Source: Syngnathus acus
Taxonomy: Eukaryota > Chordata > Actinopteri > Syngnathiformes > Syngnathidae
Direction: 5' to 3'
Length of the DNA stretch: 64,000 bases
Assembly (NCBI RefSeq): GCF_901709675.1
Contig: NC_051092.1
Location: 7,943,491-8,007,490, forward strand
The notes under the pieces are model-generated. The model worked only from the letters and a program-made list of their open reading frames with translations, had not been told where the DNA came from and ran no database searches. Both the position numbers and the translations under genes were made by a program. Below, piece after piece: positions 12,081-24,832 of this stretch (positions are counted from its first letter, which is position 1; each line of letters starts with the position of its first letter).

Positions 12081-14611
12081 TTTGAACTGGAAGATTGGTC
12101 TCTCTGAACTCATTCCTTCATTAGGTTCCACGAACTGCCTGAATTACTGCCGCATCTAAGCATTAAAGTTCCTCTTTCTGTAGACCGCCTCCATCAAGCC
12201 AAAGTATGTGCTCCATGAATGCATACTGAAATCGGAATATCGGTTCACCTGGGTTGTTTTTATTGGCAATAGCATTGTTGGCTTCATGCAATCACAAGCG
12301 TAAAAAGGGGGAAATCTGTGACAGTGCATTTTGGGTCTGTCTGAAAGCCTAATTTGCCATCAAACTATTTATACTAGTCAAACATTCCACACACTGTGCT
12401 GACAATTTGGGATCACGCATTTGGGATCTAAATTTCTTGACATTCCCTTGCTAATGTTATGACAGCTAGTTAGCTTATTCATTCTATGGGAGGCTATGAG
12501 AGTTGACAGCGTGAATGGAGGTTTGTATCTCCAGGCTCTGCCCTTGTCCACGTTGCTCCCTTCTGTGTCAAGGAGACTTAATTCACAGTGAAGAGCAATC
12601 ATCTGTGGGGTTAAAGTGCAACAAGGAAAGAGACCTTTGTCATGGAGCTGTCTCTAACCTGCAAGCCTCCACTCAACCTATGTATGGCAGTTTAAGCTTT
12701 TCAAATGGACAATTTATTTTCCCATGTATGATGATCAAAATTGAATATTTGGGCAATTACGTCATAATTCAAATACCTTGTTTGAAGAAACACCAGATAA
12801 AGAAACGACAAGAAAAGACATTTTTGGCATTTGAACATCGGGACCAATTCTCTTTTCATAGACTCTTGTGGAAAACTAATAGGTCATCTTAACATCATGT
12901 AAACTGACTGATGTATTGAGTTTGTGGGGACTTATTGCTGGAAGTAGTCATACATGAGAAACAAAAAGCCTTGCTGGTGTCCCTCTTTGCCTCCCCTGCG
13001 GTTGATAATCAATAGAAGGACAGAACTGCCAACTATTGACTGAGGAGTAATGAATGACACTGCTCCCCAAGGATCCATTTGAATTTTGACAGGCGGGATT
13101 CAAAGGTCTCGCCTTCCTTTAGTTGTGCCAGGAAGCAGCTTTTCACCGACACACAGGAGGCAACAGAAAAAGCTGATGCAGGGATGTAAGTGGGCTAAAA
13201 TACATTAAGCTACAGACTCTTGGAGATCGAGTGTAAGCACTTTAAATCACTGCACATACACAATAGAAAAAAAGACACTACTGCAGTCTTATTCAAGTAG
13301 CTATCCTTCAAGAGAGCTGAAATTCGACTTGTGCAACGCACTTTGGAATACTATTGTCATCCTAAAAGAAAAATTGCCACTGCGGCTAATTGTAGGGTGC
13401 CTCAATCCCATATATTATTGTCTTTTCTAAATTCCATTGCACCCCTTCCCGTGTCACAATATGAGTCATCATCAAATGCCTGCTGTTTTCAACTCACAAA
13501 TACTCCCACTAAATAAATTCATGTTGACCTTCTTTCCAAATGATCCAACCGTATGTTTTTGCATGTTTTGTACAATATTACTGACTTCCTAAATTAGGGA
13601 GCGACTACATTTTCTATACTTCTCCTCAGTAAAGATCCACTCTGCCATAAGCAAGCTGAAGACGTGCTGATACACCTGCTTGCATTGGATGATAAATTTA
13701 TTCAGAGCAATCCAATTAAACTGCCTGTAGACCCAGTAATCCAGCATTATTACAGATGAATAGGACTGCATTATGACAAACCCTGATGGAATTACAATGA
13801 TGGTTCCATTATTGAATATTTCCCTACCTGTACCTGGCAATCAGAATAATTTCAAGGTACAGGGAAAGGAAAAAGTGTTTTTATTTTTTTCCACAGGAAA
13901 ATGCATTGTTTTGCTTTATGTTTATTATTATGTTAAAATGGTATTGTGTTGATCTGTCAAATGACTGACAACAAAACATTTTTTGTATGCTTCTACTAAA
14001 TCTTGAACTTAAACTTCTGAATCTTACCACAAATCTGGAAGCTTTAATTCTCTGCAAGTTGTAATGGACATTTGTGCCATTTAATTTGTTGAATTACATT
14101 CAGTTAGTGTGTGTTTTTTTTTAAGTCTACAATGTTATCAGCAAAAACTAATTCCTATCAAAACAAGCCAATGCTAAAATTAGGATTAATTACTGTTTCT
14201 AAAGTTTTTAAAGAATTTAATCGATCATTCAATTGTTTACATTGAATTGACATAAAGGGCTCTATTTTTGTGCCCCGTGCAAGTCTAGCACAGAGTGCAG
14301 TCTGACTGTGCAGCTAAAAATGAAGGTTTGTGCAAAATCGAGTTCCAACACCTGCGTCACAACTTAGACCTGGTTTCACCTGGTCTAAAGTCGTGACTAT
14401 TTTACCGTTAGCAAATTGTCAGGTGTGCTGACGGCATGTAAAGGAAAACACCCTCGGTCTGCCAGAATGCCCAGCAAGGACTAGCTCAGTCTGCTAAATT
14501 CCCGAACACCTACATTTACCACAGCAAGAAAATATAGCTTCACCAGATGTATTTAAGGGGTCACAGTTCACTAAAAACAACTAAACATTATGCCATATAA
14601 AGAAAAAAAAT

Positions 14612-14741
14612 ACTCTCCATTGATTACTTCTGCTTAGGACATGAGATTAATTTATGAGTTTGAAGATAAAATCATGACTCTCCATAGATTACTTCTATTT
14701 AAAACATGAGATTAATTTGTGAGTTAAAAGAAAAAATCATG
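14612..14741. repeat. 65-bp imperfect tandem duplication
   Basis: Units 14612-14676 and 14677-14741 are the same length and share actctccat, gattacttct, acatgagattaattt and aaatcatg, with scattered substitutions. This is an old local duplication. Confidence 0.9.
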
Positions 14742-16843
14742 ACTTACTTTTCTACTCGTACTTTTATTCGTGATCGTCTACCAGCTAAAATATAAGTTTA
14801 TGCCTGGGAGACAATTTGCAGTTAAAAGAAAATACACCCATTTATTTACAAACTTAATTAGGCATGAACAACAATCAGCCAAGCTCTCTTCCTTCTTTTT
14901 TTAACAGATATTGACTTGATTGCCTCAACGGGGGTTACCTCAATGCGTTCTCAACCTTACACACTGGTGCCATTAATTTTCATAATGGTATAATTCAACA
15001 TAACTTAAAGGCATTTGCCTTACATTTGTATTGATGTAATACACAGCAACTGTATAACGTGATACTTTGCAATGTGTGTGTGAACCACTTTTTCCTCGCA
15101 CAATTGCCTTGCTCTTCAGCTTGAGATCACCACTGACAGACACAATGAGATCTTGAAATTAGGTAATGAAACTAACACATGGCCTAATATTGACATTGAG
15201 GGTGACTGGAAAATCATTGGGTCTGGATTATTGGAATATTGCAACAGGAAACAAGTGTTGATGAATCACTAATGGTGTAGTGGCTCTCTTTTAATGACCA
15301 TGAATTTGACCCCCAATTGCATGATATTATTTTTTTTAATGATTATTATTTATTAATTATTTTGCGTGTTTCCTCATTCGCACATTTACTTTGATGCACG
15401 TCATGATGAATATATTACTGCATTCAACCATGACTCACTTAGCATACACAAGGGCCTTTGCTCTCGTTTTCCCAATGTGATGCCCTCACATAAATTTGAA
15501 ACATCCATCAAAGAGAAACATGTAAATGCAAGCCTAGACCACCCTGATCCTTATTGAGTTTGTCGTTTGTGCGTGATAGCTGACTAATACTTTTACTCAT
15601 TAGTAAGGTGACAAACCTCCCAAGCATGTCGCAGTCCTTAGCATTGCAAAGACTGCACACATAGGGCACGATACCAAAACTAAATGTCTCTGATGTGTGA
15701 AGGCAACTATCGTAGAGTGCAAATATTTCCCCAAAGCAGTATGTGCCCTCTGTTTGTTGTTTTTATGGCAGTTGGTGACAATGTGACACGCAAGCATGCT
15801 GCACCATGCTATTTCTCAAGCTTGAGTGAGTTAGGTTCAGAGCTATTGCCAGACTGTTCCAAATCCCATCCCTCGCTAAGCCATTTAGATGGATAAGGTC
15901 TCCACTCTTTTAGCAACAAATTTACTGTATTCTCATTTATTGCCCATGTAAGAAGCAAATAGCCATTAGTCAGACTTCATCGTCCACAGTGAATGGGCCA
16001 AAAAAAGCATACAAGCATGAAATAGTTTCCATTCTCACATTATGGCAGGTGAAAGTGGACACTGCGGTAAAACAGGGTGCATGTTTAGATAGTTTCTTTG
16101 CGCTCTGGATTTCAAGTCATCTTTTACTGCACTCGAGCAAAAATGATAATTCTGTTATGATCCACTTCAAGGGAAATAATTATGCAGCTAATGAAATTTA
16201 ATCCATGCCCTTGCGTCCCCCTCTGAGGAACAGGCATCTGCCAGCCAACAGGAAGACAGGGTTGTTGCCATTTAACATGCAACAAGCATTGCATTAACTG
16301 TGTTAGGGGACCAAAGAGCAATACCAAGAAGCGGGACACATTTTGTGGCCGATTTGATCCATTGCGACTTACTGGTAAAACAATTTAAGCCACAATGCAT
16401 CTTGAGTGCTCATGAGCTGGATTGTGAAGCTTTTGTCTGAAGCATAATGTGCTATTTTGTTTGGTGAGGCCATGCATTGAGCTCAGAGGCTGAATATTAA
16501 TGACTGTGGAGATGCCCTAGTTTTTTTTTTCAATCCAATGTCACTTTGAGTAAAGTCAAATATCTTATTTAAAACAATTATTTGTATGATTCTCAGCGTT
16601 TACATACTACTAATATATTTATCATCCTTTTTTAAATCCCTCAAGGGAAAATTCACTTCATACTCTGCTGTTTATTTGTCATAGCTCACTAAACAAGGAA
16701 GCAGACCACACAAACAGACAAGCTTTTCCCCTTTTCACATTGCGGAAATAAACAGTCCGTGTTGCACATGGTCGTCCTGCCTCATTTGTGACAGATTGGC
16801 TGCCATGCTTCCCGCGCTTGTCCGCAGTGTTGCTCAGAGGCAC

Positions 16844-16890
16844 GCCCCGCGCTATCAGCCTGTATTTAAACACTGTTCTCCTGTCACTTA
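16844..16890. repeat. dispersed repeat block shared with 40.0 kb
   Basis: gccccgcgctatcagcctgt and the following cactgttctcc closely match gccccgtgctatcagcgtgt and gccattctctcg at 40027-40075. The family is not identified. Confidence 0.6.
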
Positions 16891-17965
16891 TAAACCCGCA
16901 AAGTAGTGCATTCGCGAAAGGTGAAGCGCAAAGTGGTGAGGGATATATATAGTATATATGATCAAATGCAATATGGAGCAAATGGTATGCTATTTTGTAT
17001 TGGTACACAAATAATGGGAAGATTACACATCCCTATTAACACCTTGTAAACTCAAGTGGGCCGGTCTGAGCCATGAAACTCTTCTTACAGATGAACAGGT
17101 GCCTTCAAGAACTTCATAGTACAAGGAGGATCAGTTTATCTTATCTTCAATTACTCACACAGTCTAGGCAAATGATTAAGTCTCTTATTCTTTTCAAGGT
17201 TGGCAATGTATCCAGCCCTTATCTTCTTCCCCATTACTTTATTAAACCAGAGTGTCATCCAGACACCTCCCTCTGTATCTCACGTCACCTTGTAAGAAAG
17301 ATTATAATAATAATATAATCCAGCTCTGGAAGATCAAGTGTGATTGCTTTTTAAAGTACTCCCACTGATATACTACATTCAACACACATTTTTTTCAATA
17401 GTGAAAGAAATAATACTTATGTTGTCTGACCTTTAGATGTAGCTGCTCGAAGCAGACACCATACACGAGAGAGATCTGTGTGAAATCGCTTTGGACTGAA
17501 CAGGCTGACAAGGACATTGAGCTGTGCTGATCGAGAAGGTGTATTACTTTTGGGAAGTGTTTACTTGGTACTGCGTACTGCTGTGACACTGTGCATGGTG
17601 GTAGATGGTGGTAGATCACAGTCAGGCTAAAAGTGTGTGTTGGTCATATTACTAACCTTCACAGCCTGTGCATGTTTATTACTCCTGCAATTATACTGTA
17701 GTGTGTTGAAAGCACAAGTAAATCAATTAAGAATTAACAATTAATTAACATTAATTAATGTTCTCGTGTGGCAGTGGATTTCGGAATGTACTGCAGTCTC
17801 CAAACCTTTTATTGTGGAAAAAGTTTTGTTGGGATCGGTCAATAGAATTTTAACTTGATTGTGGAAGGGCGGATACTAACAGGTGAGTCCCTTTCTAAGT
17901 TGTGCTAATGTCATCAGTATGTCTTTCATATACCCACTCTGCGGTATGAATGCTGCTGGAAAACT

Positions 17966-17991
17966 GACTTTCCCCCCCGGGATCAATAAAG

Positions 17992-18036
<45 letters not shown>

Positions 18037-18057
18037 GTCCGTCCATCCATCCATCCA
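17966..18057 (+). mobile_element. retroelement 3' end with (TC)n and (CCAT)n tail
   Basis: The ending cccgggatcaataaagtatc is a common teleost retroelement terminus. It is followed by about 39 nt of (TC)n (17994-18032), then tgtctgtccgtccatccatcc. The microsatellite probably grew from the element's own short repeat tail. Confidence 0.7.
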
Positions 18058-20687
18058 GCCTTGGCACTGGCTAGGACCATTCTAATGAAGCTTGGGGTTC
18101 ATTATCTGAGAAACCCAAGATAGTGAATGCTTTATAGAAATGACTGATTACTCGTTATTATTATAACATTGCATCTTAAAATTAATTTTATAATAATTTC
18201 ACTGTGTCTTAATAATAACCATATGACACAACTTGTATGCCCACGAGCACTACTACTCACACAAAACATAATACAGTTACGGGTGAGTTGGAAGTTCAAG
18301 TTTACCTTGTCTCTTCAGAATTAGGCAGTAAGCATGGCAATAGGTTAGGGAGACAAAAATCCTGGAGCCATCCCAAATGCATCTTGATCATTTGGTGCTA
18401 TGTCGTCAACAGAAGGACTTTAAGAGGTGATAAGGTCTCTAAGAGACCGTCTCTTCTTCTTGTTTTGACAAGTATTTAGTTAGGTTAATTAAAGACTCTA
18501 AATGACTCAAAAGAGGCCAGCCACAGAGTAATTTTCAATTGTATGGCATGTTGAAGAGTAAAACAAAGAAACAGACCACTGTTAAAATGACTACAGAAAG
18601 CATAGGAGCATCCAGAAAGCATAGGAGCATCCAGTCCATACACTCTGCAGAGAATATTGTCATTGTGGAAATCTAACATTCATCAGAAACACTGTCTAGT
18701 CAGGTTCTGGCTCTGCTTTAAACGGGGAAACTACTGGCTCAATAATAAAGATTTACATAGCCTGGGTCACCTGCGATAGGCTGCCACTTCCTGGAAGAGG
18801 ATAAGGAATCTGGAAAGTAGATGGATGATTGTTGCTTTGAACTAATGCAGTCATTTGCTCTCCAAGTACTGTTGGAGTAGCCTTGAGCAAGGCACTGAAT
18901 ATTAATTCCCTTGACCCACCAAATCCGTTGGAGTACAGCATCCTTGTGCTAATGTTTCTCCATGAGTATCCTTTGGCTCCTGAGTGTGCATGTGTATATC
19001 TGCCCTTTAGCATGTTCATGTTACATAACAAAGTTTCCTCTTTTGGGCATCAATGAAGGGATACATTTAGGACAACCTTCAGCACTTGTTACAACTAAAA
19101 ATGTAGTCAAATAACTCAAAACATTTTTCAAACAAAAGTTGAACTCGAGTGAAAAGTGACATGAATGTCAGGACGATCAATTACTGACATGTTAATGAAA
19201 TGTAATTGTAACAGCAATTGATGTTTACGCATTTCTTTAACAAAGTATATTGTTAACAGTCATTTGTCAAGACAGGGATAGAGTGGAGATGGACTGCAGC
19301 ACAGTGTACAGAGGAACTCGGCTGAAGCATTTTAAAGTATTTGCTCCGACAGGATATATTTACAAAACAGCAAGCCAGTGAAAATAGGATTTGTTCTTTC
19401 TTACATTTGCTAAAGGTGTGACGCATTACAGATTAGGCACACTTTTCTCGAGAAGCGTGCATTCTCTTTTTTGGAGCTCTTTATCAAGATCTTTTTGCAG
19501 TCTTTGTTATTTTCCCTTCCCCATTAATGCTTTGTTCGCCTTTTTGTTTCATTTAAATATTTGTTTGTTTTTTTGAGCGAACCACAGCCCCACATCGTTG
19601 CTTCCCACGCCACCTGATAGTTCATGTGTATACTGTAAAATGCAATTAAACAATGCCCCCAATGATAGTATACCAAAAGATATCAGACCACCTCTCTCAT
19701 TGCTAGGAATATCTGGGCCATCAGCTGATGAAGACTTTAGATCAGTTGACTCAGTAGGCGTGACAATTTAGTACAGTAGCTCGGCATTGTGGCCTGCATA
19801 AACAAACACTATGGTGCAGCATATGCCACTGCAGCCACTGAGAAAATTGTTTCCAAATTATGTACTGCAATTATATTTAGATGATAAATTAATACTGTGC
19901 ACTATAGAATGTATCTGTGACAGTGAATTGTATTGTACAATGCACGTTGGCCAGTCTCCATTTTTCCACTTTGCAAAGTGTTAGGTAATCATAATATCCC
20001 AAATACTTGAGATAGATGACAACAATACAGTTGTTGAGGTGCTATACTTAGATTTGTTTCCCTTTAATACACTGTTCATCAATTTGAGGAAGGTAAAAAG
20101 AAAATCTATAAATCACTTGCGAGTTACCAGGTTGCGGACCTGCAAGTACCTCTGTTTCGTGTGTCCTTGTGTGGAGTGCACTTCCACAATATGTATATCT
20201 TCTCAACATTAATTTTCTACCTCTCTTGGTGAACATGAACATTTGCTTTGTGTTGTAAACATCCTTTGTCTGGAATGATTTAGGTGTCCTGCAACATTTT
20301 AAGCGCATCTACACTCTCCAGGCATTTTTAGCGAAGTGCAATTCCATAATTCAAATTTACGTCTCAGTTTACCAATACATCACAACAACACTGTGCTCCA
20401 TTACAGGCGGCTCGGCATTGTGGGAATATATTCAGGCTGGCATTATTATAATTGATAATAAATGCAGTGCATGTTGACAATCTCCTAAAAATGGTGCTGT
20501 ACTGCAGACAATGGAGGTGGGTTGAAACTTTTTTTTCAAATAGTTTTGTTGGCATGCAGCACTGGGGATGACAAACTGAGTAAACACTGTTCAAAAGATC
20601 TTATTGAATATGGTATAGAAGTGTATGTCTAAAACATACACTTATATACTCCTCATGCATTGTAAAATGCCAAAATTGTATTTACGT
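18058..20687. other. 2.6 kb, no gene recognised
   Basis: Faint SINE-like remains are possible near 18755-18830 (gataggctgccacttcctgg ... gtagatggatgattg) and 18870-18905 (gccttgagcaaggcactgaa). A 14-mer, gctcggcattgtgg, occurs at both about 19781 and 20411, with vague similarity beyond. No exon is evident. Confidence 0.4.
18594..18631. repeat. perfect 19-bp tandem duplication
   Basis: cagaaagcataggagcatc occurs twice without mismatch (18594-18612 and 18613-18631), which points to a recent duplication. Confidence 0.95.
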
Positions 20688-21032
20688 AGGGCAGCTCTGT
20701 GGTGCTCTGGTTCGAACGTCGTTTCACAGTTCAGCGATACGGGTTAAAATCTGGCTCCGGCCTTGTGTGGTGTTTGCATGTTTTCCCCGTGCCTACGTGG
20801 GTTTCCCCCGGGTACTCTGGTTTACTCCCACATTCCAAAGACATGTATGTTAGTCCAAATTGCCCGTAGGTGTGAGTATGATTTGTTGTTTGTCTATGTG
20901 TGCCCTGCGATTGGCTGGCGATCAATTCAAGGTGTTTACCGCTGACTGCCCGAAGTCAGCTGGGATAGGCTTCAGTGCACCCGTGACCCTCATGAGAATA
21001 AGCCGTTCAGATAATAGATGGATGATTGGATG
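20688..21032 (+). mobile_element. tRNA-derived SINE (kind A), near full length, diverged
   Basis: The tRNA-like head (ggtgctctggttcgaacg, with a damaged B box gggttaaaatc) is followed by ggtgtttgcatgttttcccc, tgtgccctgcgattggctgg, gctgggataggcttcagtg and a short gatggatgattggatg tail. It matches the full-length minus-strand copy at 37650-38013 over its whole length. A pogo-like MITE begins 8 bases after the tail. Confidence 0.9.
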
Positions 21033-21040
21033 TGCACATG

Positions 21041-21456
21041 TACCGTATTTTCCGGACTATAAGGCGCACCTAAAAACCAAAAATTTTCTCAAAAGCTGGC
21101 AGTGCGCCTTATAGTCCGGTGCGCCTTATATACGGACCGAATTCCTAAATTTAAACTAGCCCGAAGCATTGTGTCATGAAATCAATCATATGTGGCCCGC
21201 TGAAGACTATGAATCATGAATCAAAAAGACTATGGATCATTATTTTGTGATTATAAAGTAATTTGTTGCGTCTGAAGATTAAATAAAAAAGATAAAATGG
21301 AGAATGATTTGATTTGGATTAAAAATCTGACATGATGCATTAATGGTGCGCCTTATAGTCCGGTGCGCCTTATATAAGGACAAAATTTTAAAATGGGCCA
21401 TTCATTGAAGGTGCGCCTTATAGTCCGGTGCGCCTTATAGTCCGGAAAATACGGTA
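21041..21456. mobile_element. 416-bp pogo-like MITE with perfect 30-bp terminal inverted repeats
   Basis: The left end, taccgtattttccggactat and ten more bases (21041-21070), is the exact reverse complement of the right end (21427-21456). The outermost TA on each side is consistent with a TA target-site duplication. A subterminal motif, gtgcgccttatagtccgg, recurs in one orientation near 21104, 21346, 21411 and 21428, with degenerate copies beside each. It has no coding capacity. The terminal repeat matches the element at 32523, which carries the start of a pogo-type transposase, so a pogo-like source is likely. The element sits directly after a SINE tail. Confidence 0.9.
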
Positions 21457-24400
21457 AATGTATAATCTATTTTTTAGATTTTTCACATGTTATTTGTTGG
21501 CTATTTTACAGTTTTGGTCGGATTGTGTGTGGATTGCTCGAATAAACTTAACACAGAAAACGACACACATTCTTTTCCAACATTCTTTACAACATGTCCT
21601 CCGAGATTGTACGCACATGATCTGACAAAAACACAGACCTTTCACTCCCATATGTTGGCATGTGTCCCCCTCCCCCAAACTCTGACAAAGCAAGGAATCT
21701 GAATATTAGGTGACCACTTGAAAATGCAGTGCCACATGTGAGCGAAATTATTTTGGAGCATCTTTCCAAACACTCAATTACAGCGATTAGTCAACCTCTC
21801 CAAGGTTACCAGAACAAAGTATAATTCCATTTAGTGTAATCCCTTTAATTCAGCTATTAATTGCTTCATGAATGGACTATGCAGATGAGGCACCAACTCT
21901 ACCTTCTTTGTCACATAGACCTATGTGTGCAAAAAATGACTAGACAGTGACTTTGCTGCCTTTTGTGTATATTATTTTAATGCATTTAAATCTAGTTGAA
22001 TGGATGCGGATGTGACCATTAAAATGTAAACAAATGATATTGCTCACTTGAAAGTAGACAGCAGTGAACATTTTATGTATGCACTGAATTGGAACTGAGC
22101 ACTGCAGTCTAAGAATGGACCGGATGTACTGTGAGGGAATTTTCTTTTCTAGTTAAACACAATTGTATGTTGGGTATTGTGTAGTACAAGCAGTTAATTT
22201 AACTTTCACACGTTATGTGGTCATAGCTGAGTGGCAACCATACCGTATATGTCGCTTGGCACAACGGTGGTTGTGAAACAGCTTGCAGCTATGCTGTGAT
22301 CTTGCCAGGGACTTGTTGTTTAGAGTGGGTAGGCCTAATTTCTGCACACCCAGACTGTCACTGGGTTATGTGAGTAGGACATCGGGGTGCACTTGCAGAG
22401 GGTAGACAGAAAATGAGAGATTGACGCCACAGTCGGAAAGCCATCCCTGAATGATGCTGCTTCGCTCTGAGTAGCTCCCTGTCAAGTCCAAATGAAAGAT
22501 TTCAGACATCTGGTGAGACAGAGCATGAGAGTGGAAATATTTTTGCACTGTTCCCGTGTCCTCTCTTTGACAATAACTTTAAAAGTCAGCTGGCTGACCT
22601 TCAGAATGTAGAAAAGTTAATGGAATCCATTCTTCTCAAGGCACGTGTTACATTGATCCATCAAAATGTAGGCTGACTAAGAGGGAGGAAAAGTTTATGT
22701 TGTAAATTTGAAATACAGTAGGGTTCAATGTTTTGGCCTGTACAGTACAGGTCATATTCTCCTGTGTGCTTAAAAAAAGGCCCGCTCCAAGAAAATGACC
22801 GTGTCCTAACAGAGTGATGTCACATTGTTAGGAGCTACCGCCATTATATCAAACTGCATCATTTTCCTCGACAATAATCAATTTTCATAGAAGACCATAG
22901 CATAGTAACAATTTATGAGAAAAGTAGTGTAGCAAGCTGAATAGGTCATGTATTTTAGTCAGCAATTGTTTTCTTGTAAATATATCTTTTATGTAGGAGT
23001 TCAAAGTTGTTTGAAAAACTCATTCGTTCTGCAGAAAATCCACCATTGTAGACCCTTGTCACGAAAAGTACAAGTATTGTATGTTTTGCTTGAAAATAAT
23101 GGTCGCTACCCTCATGAATTTTGGCAGAAATAATAGAGGAGCAGAACTCTGGGATTCACTCCTACAAATTGGCCTTATTTACTCTTTCATTTTTGCAACT
23201 TTTGAACCCTATTGGTTTCTGGCACTATGTATCACCTCACAAGTTTGTTTTGTTGTTGTTAAAATACCTTGTTTTAAACTATTTGTATTCACAGATTCCC
23301 AAAAGAATTTGGTTCATTCCCCAGATAGAAGTGTGTTTTCAATGAGCAGATTCCCACAGAGTATGTGACCCATGTAAACAAACTGGGAGGAAAAGGCGGC
23401 AAAATTATTGAACATTGTAAGGCCTGTGGCTAGAGGTCCTTGATCCCACCTTGAAGAGGACTAGCTCAGGCTGAAGTGGCAAGAGCAATGTCCTTGGATA
23501 ATGAAGTCATTCATGTTACTGGCTGTGCCTCACGTTTCCAGATGTGAGTACGATTCAAATCCACTGGGGCATAATGTACTGATGTATCCATGTCGTGACC
23601 CAGGCAGTCAATGATGACCTGCAGTTCTAAGCGTCATAATTGTCATTTTTTTCCACAGACCGACTGTTGAGAACAGGTAAAGGAATCACTGATACTCCAC
23701 AAATCCCAAATGGACATGGTATACACAAGAAATGTATTTCTGAATTTGTGCAGTTCATCCCATTCATTGTTAAAACTCTGGCACTTTTGATGGGAACTAA
23801 TTGTGAACGGCTACCTTCAGGGCCCTCCAACTGATTTTTGGATGGCATTCAAGGCAGCTTTATTTCTACAGCAAATTTCATACACACAGCCTAATTTTAG
23901 CCTAAGCCCAGCCACTCAAGGACAGTTAAGCGTCTTTCCCTGAAGCTACTCCAGCTTTATATTTGCTGTGTGCTTCTGGCTGGTGTCATACTAAAAGGTG
24001 ACCTGCTGCCCTAGTCTAAGAGTACATCAGCTCTGAATTTTTTTCCTTGCAGTCTTCTTTTCCAAGCCATTGAGAACCACGCCACCTGTCAACACCACAT
24101 TCTGCTGTAGAGCCTGATGATAACCAGATAGAGCCTTAAGTCCAATTGCTTTTTGATAAAATACTTAAGGTTTTTTCAAGTGTTTGATGTTTGATTTGTC
24201 TTTGCTCGGCTCGAGAATTCAGATCAAGGCATCGGCTTGATGCATGTGTACAATGTAATCAGTACCGCCTGCAGTTATACTTGCACTATACTTGACTGAA
24301 GAAACATTTCTTGAACATCTGTTTGGGACAATTCGACAAACCAATAGAAACTTACTGGAATATACATCATTCTCTCTGTAAAATGTCATATGGTAGTATT

Positions 24401-24711
24401 GCATGACAGTATTGCATGTACTTTCAATTCATTGGATTTCACTGGATATGACTGAATTTTTTTTTATTTGGCCTTCAGAGACCAATTTAAGAAGAACAAT
24501 GGCATTTTGGCATTGGCCTTTTATGCATTTTTTGTTTGCTTGTTTCAATAGTGACATTCTTATCAAACATGCCAACATCCCAAATTTGTAACTCCACTTA
24601 AATGTCATTTAGCTTCGGAAAATATTCATGGACAGGCAGTGTCATTTAATAGGGTTTGATAACAAATGACATAATTTACATTAATTTGATGTGATTGATT
24701 TTTCATCTTCA
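21457..24711. other. 3.3 kb, no gene recognised
   Basis: A small inverted repeat (ctgtacagtacag) lies near 22740. A polypyrimidine-rich acceptor-like site, tcattttttTCCACAG, ends at about 23659 and is followed by a 58-codon open frame to 23834 with no recognisable domain and no downstream donor. I do not call it an exon. Confidence 0.45.
23846..23885 (-). mobile_element. short retroelement tail fragment
   Basis: ggcagctttatttctacagc followed by aaatttcatacaca is the reverse complement of a retroelement end of the type gctatacaaataaag. Only the tail remains. Confidence 0.5.
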
Positions 24712-24832
24712 TATGTGCCCTGCGATTGCTTGGCGATCAGTCTGCCTTTCACCTGATGTCAGCTAGGATAGGCTCCTGCACCTCTCGCAACCCTCATACA
24801 GATTGGCAGTGTTGAAAATGGAATGGATGGAA
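24712..24832 (+). mobile_element. SINE kind A, 3' half only
   Basis: atgtgccctgcgattgcttg, gctaggataggctcctgcac and a terminal ggaatggatggaatg match the 3' half of the kind A SINE. There is no tRNA-like head, so the copy is 5'-truncated. Confidence 0.85.

Larger units (their letters stand above)
12081..17965. other. 5.9 kb of largely unique DNA with CNE-like stretches
   Basis: There is no recognisable gene and few repeats. Sequence around 13585-13855 and 15900-16330 is repeat-free, complex and rich in ATTA/AATTA motifs, as conserved noncoding elements often are. A 16-bp perfect palindrome (aacattaattaatgtt) lies at 17747-17762. A block at 16844-16890 is shared with 40027-40075. Confidence 0.4.

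Noticed and set aside
17876-18080. Overlapping frames encoding long RERERE or SLSLSL runs
   Set aside because: These are translations of the (TC)n microsatellite, not genes.
23640-23834. Exon after a strong polypyrimidine acceptor
   Set aside because: The frame has no recognisable domain, stops without a polyadenylation signal, and runs into a retroelement tail.
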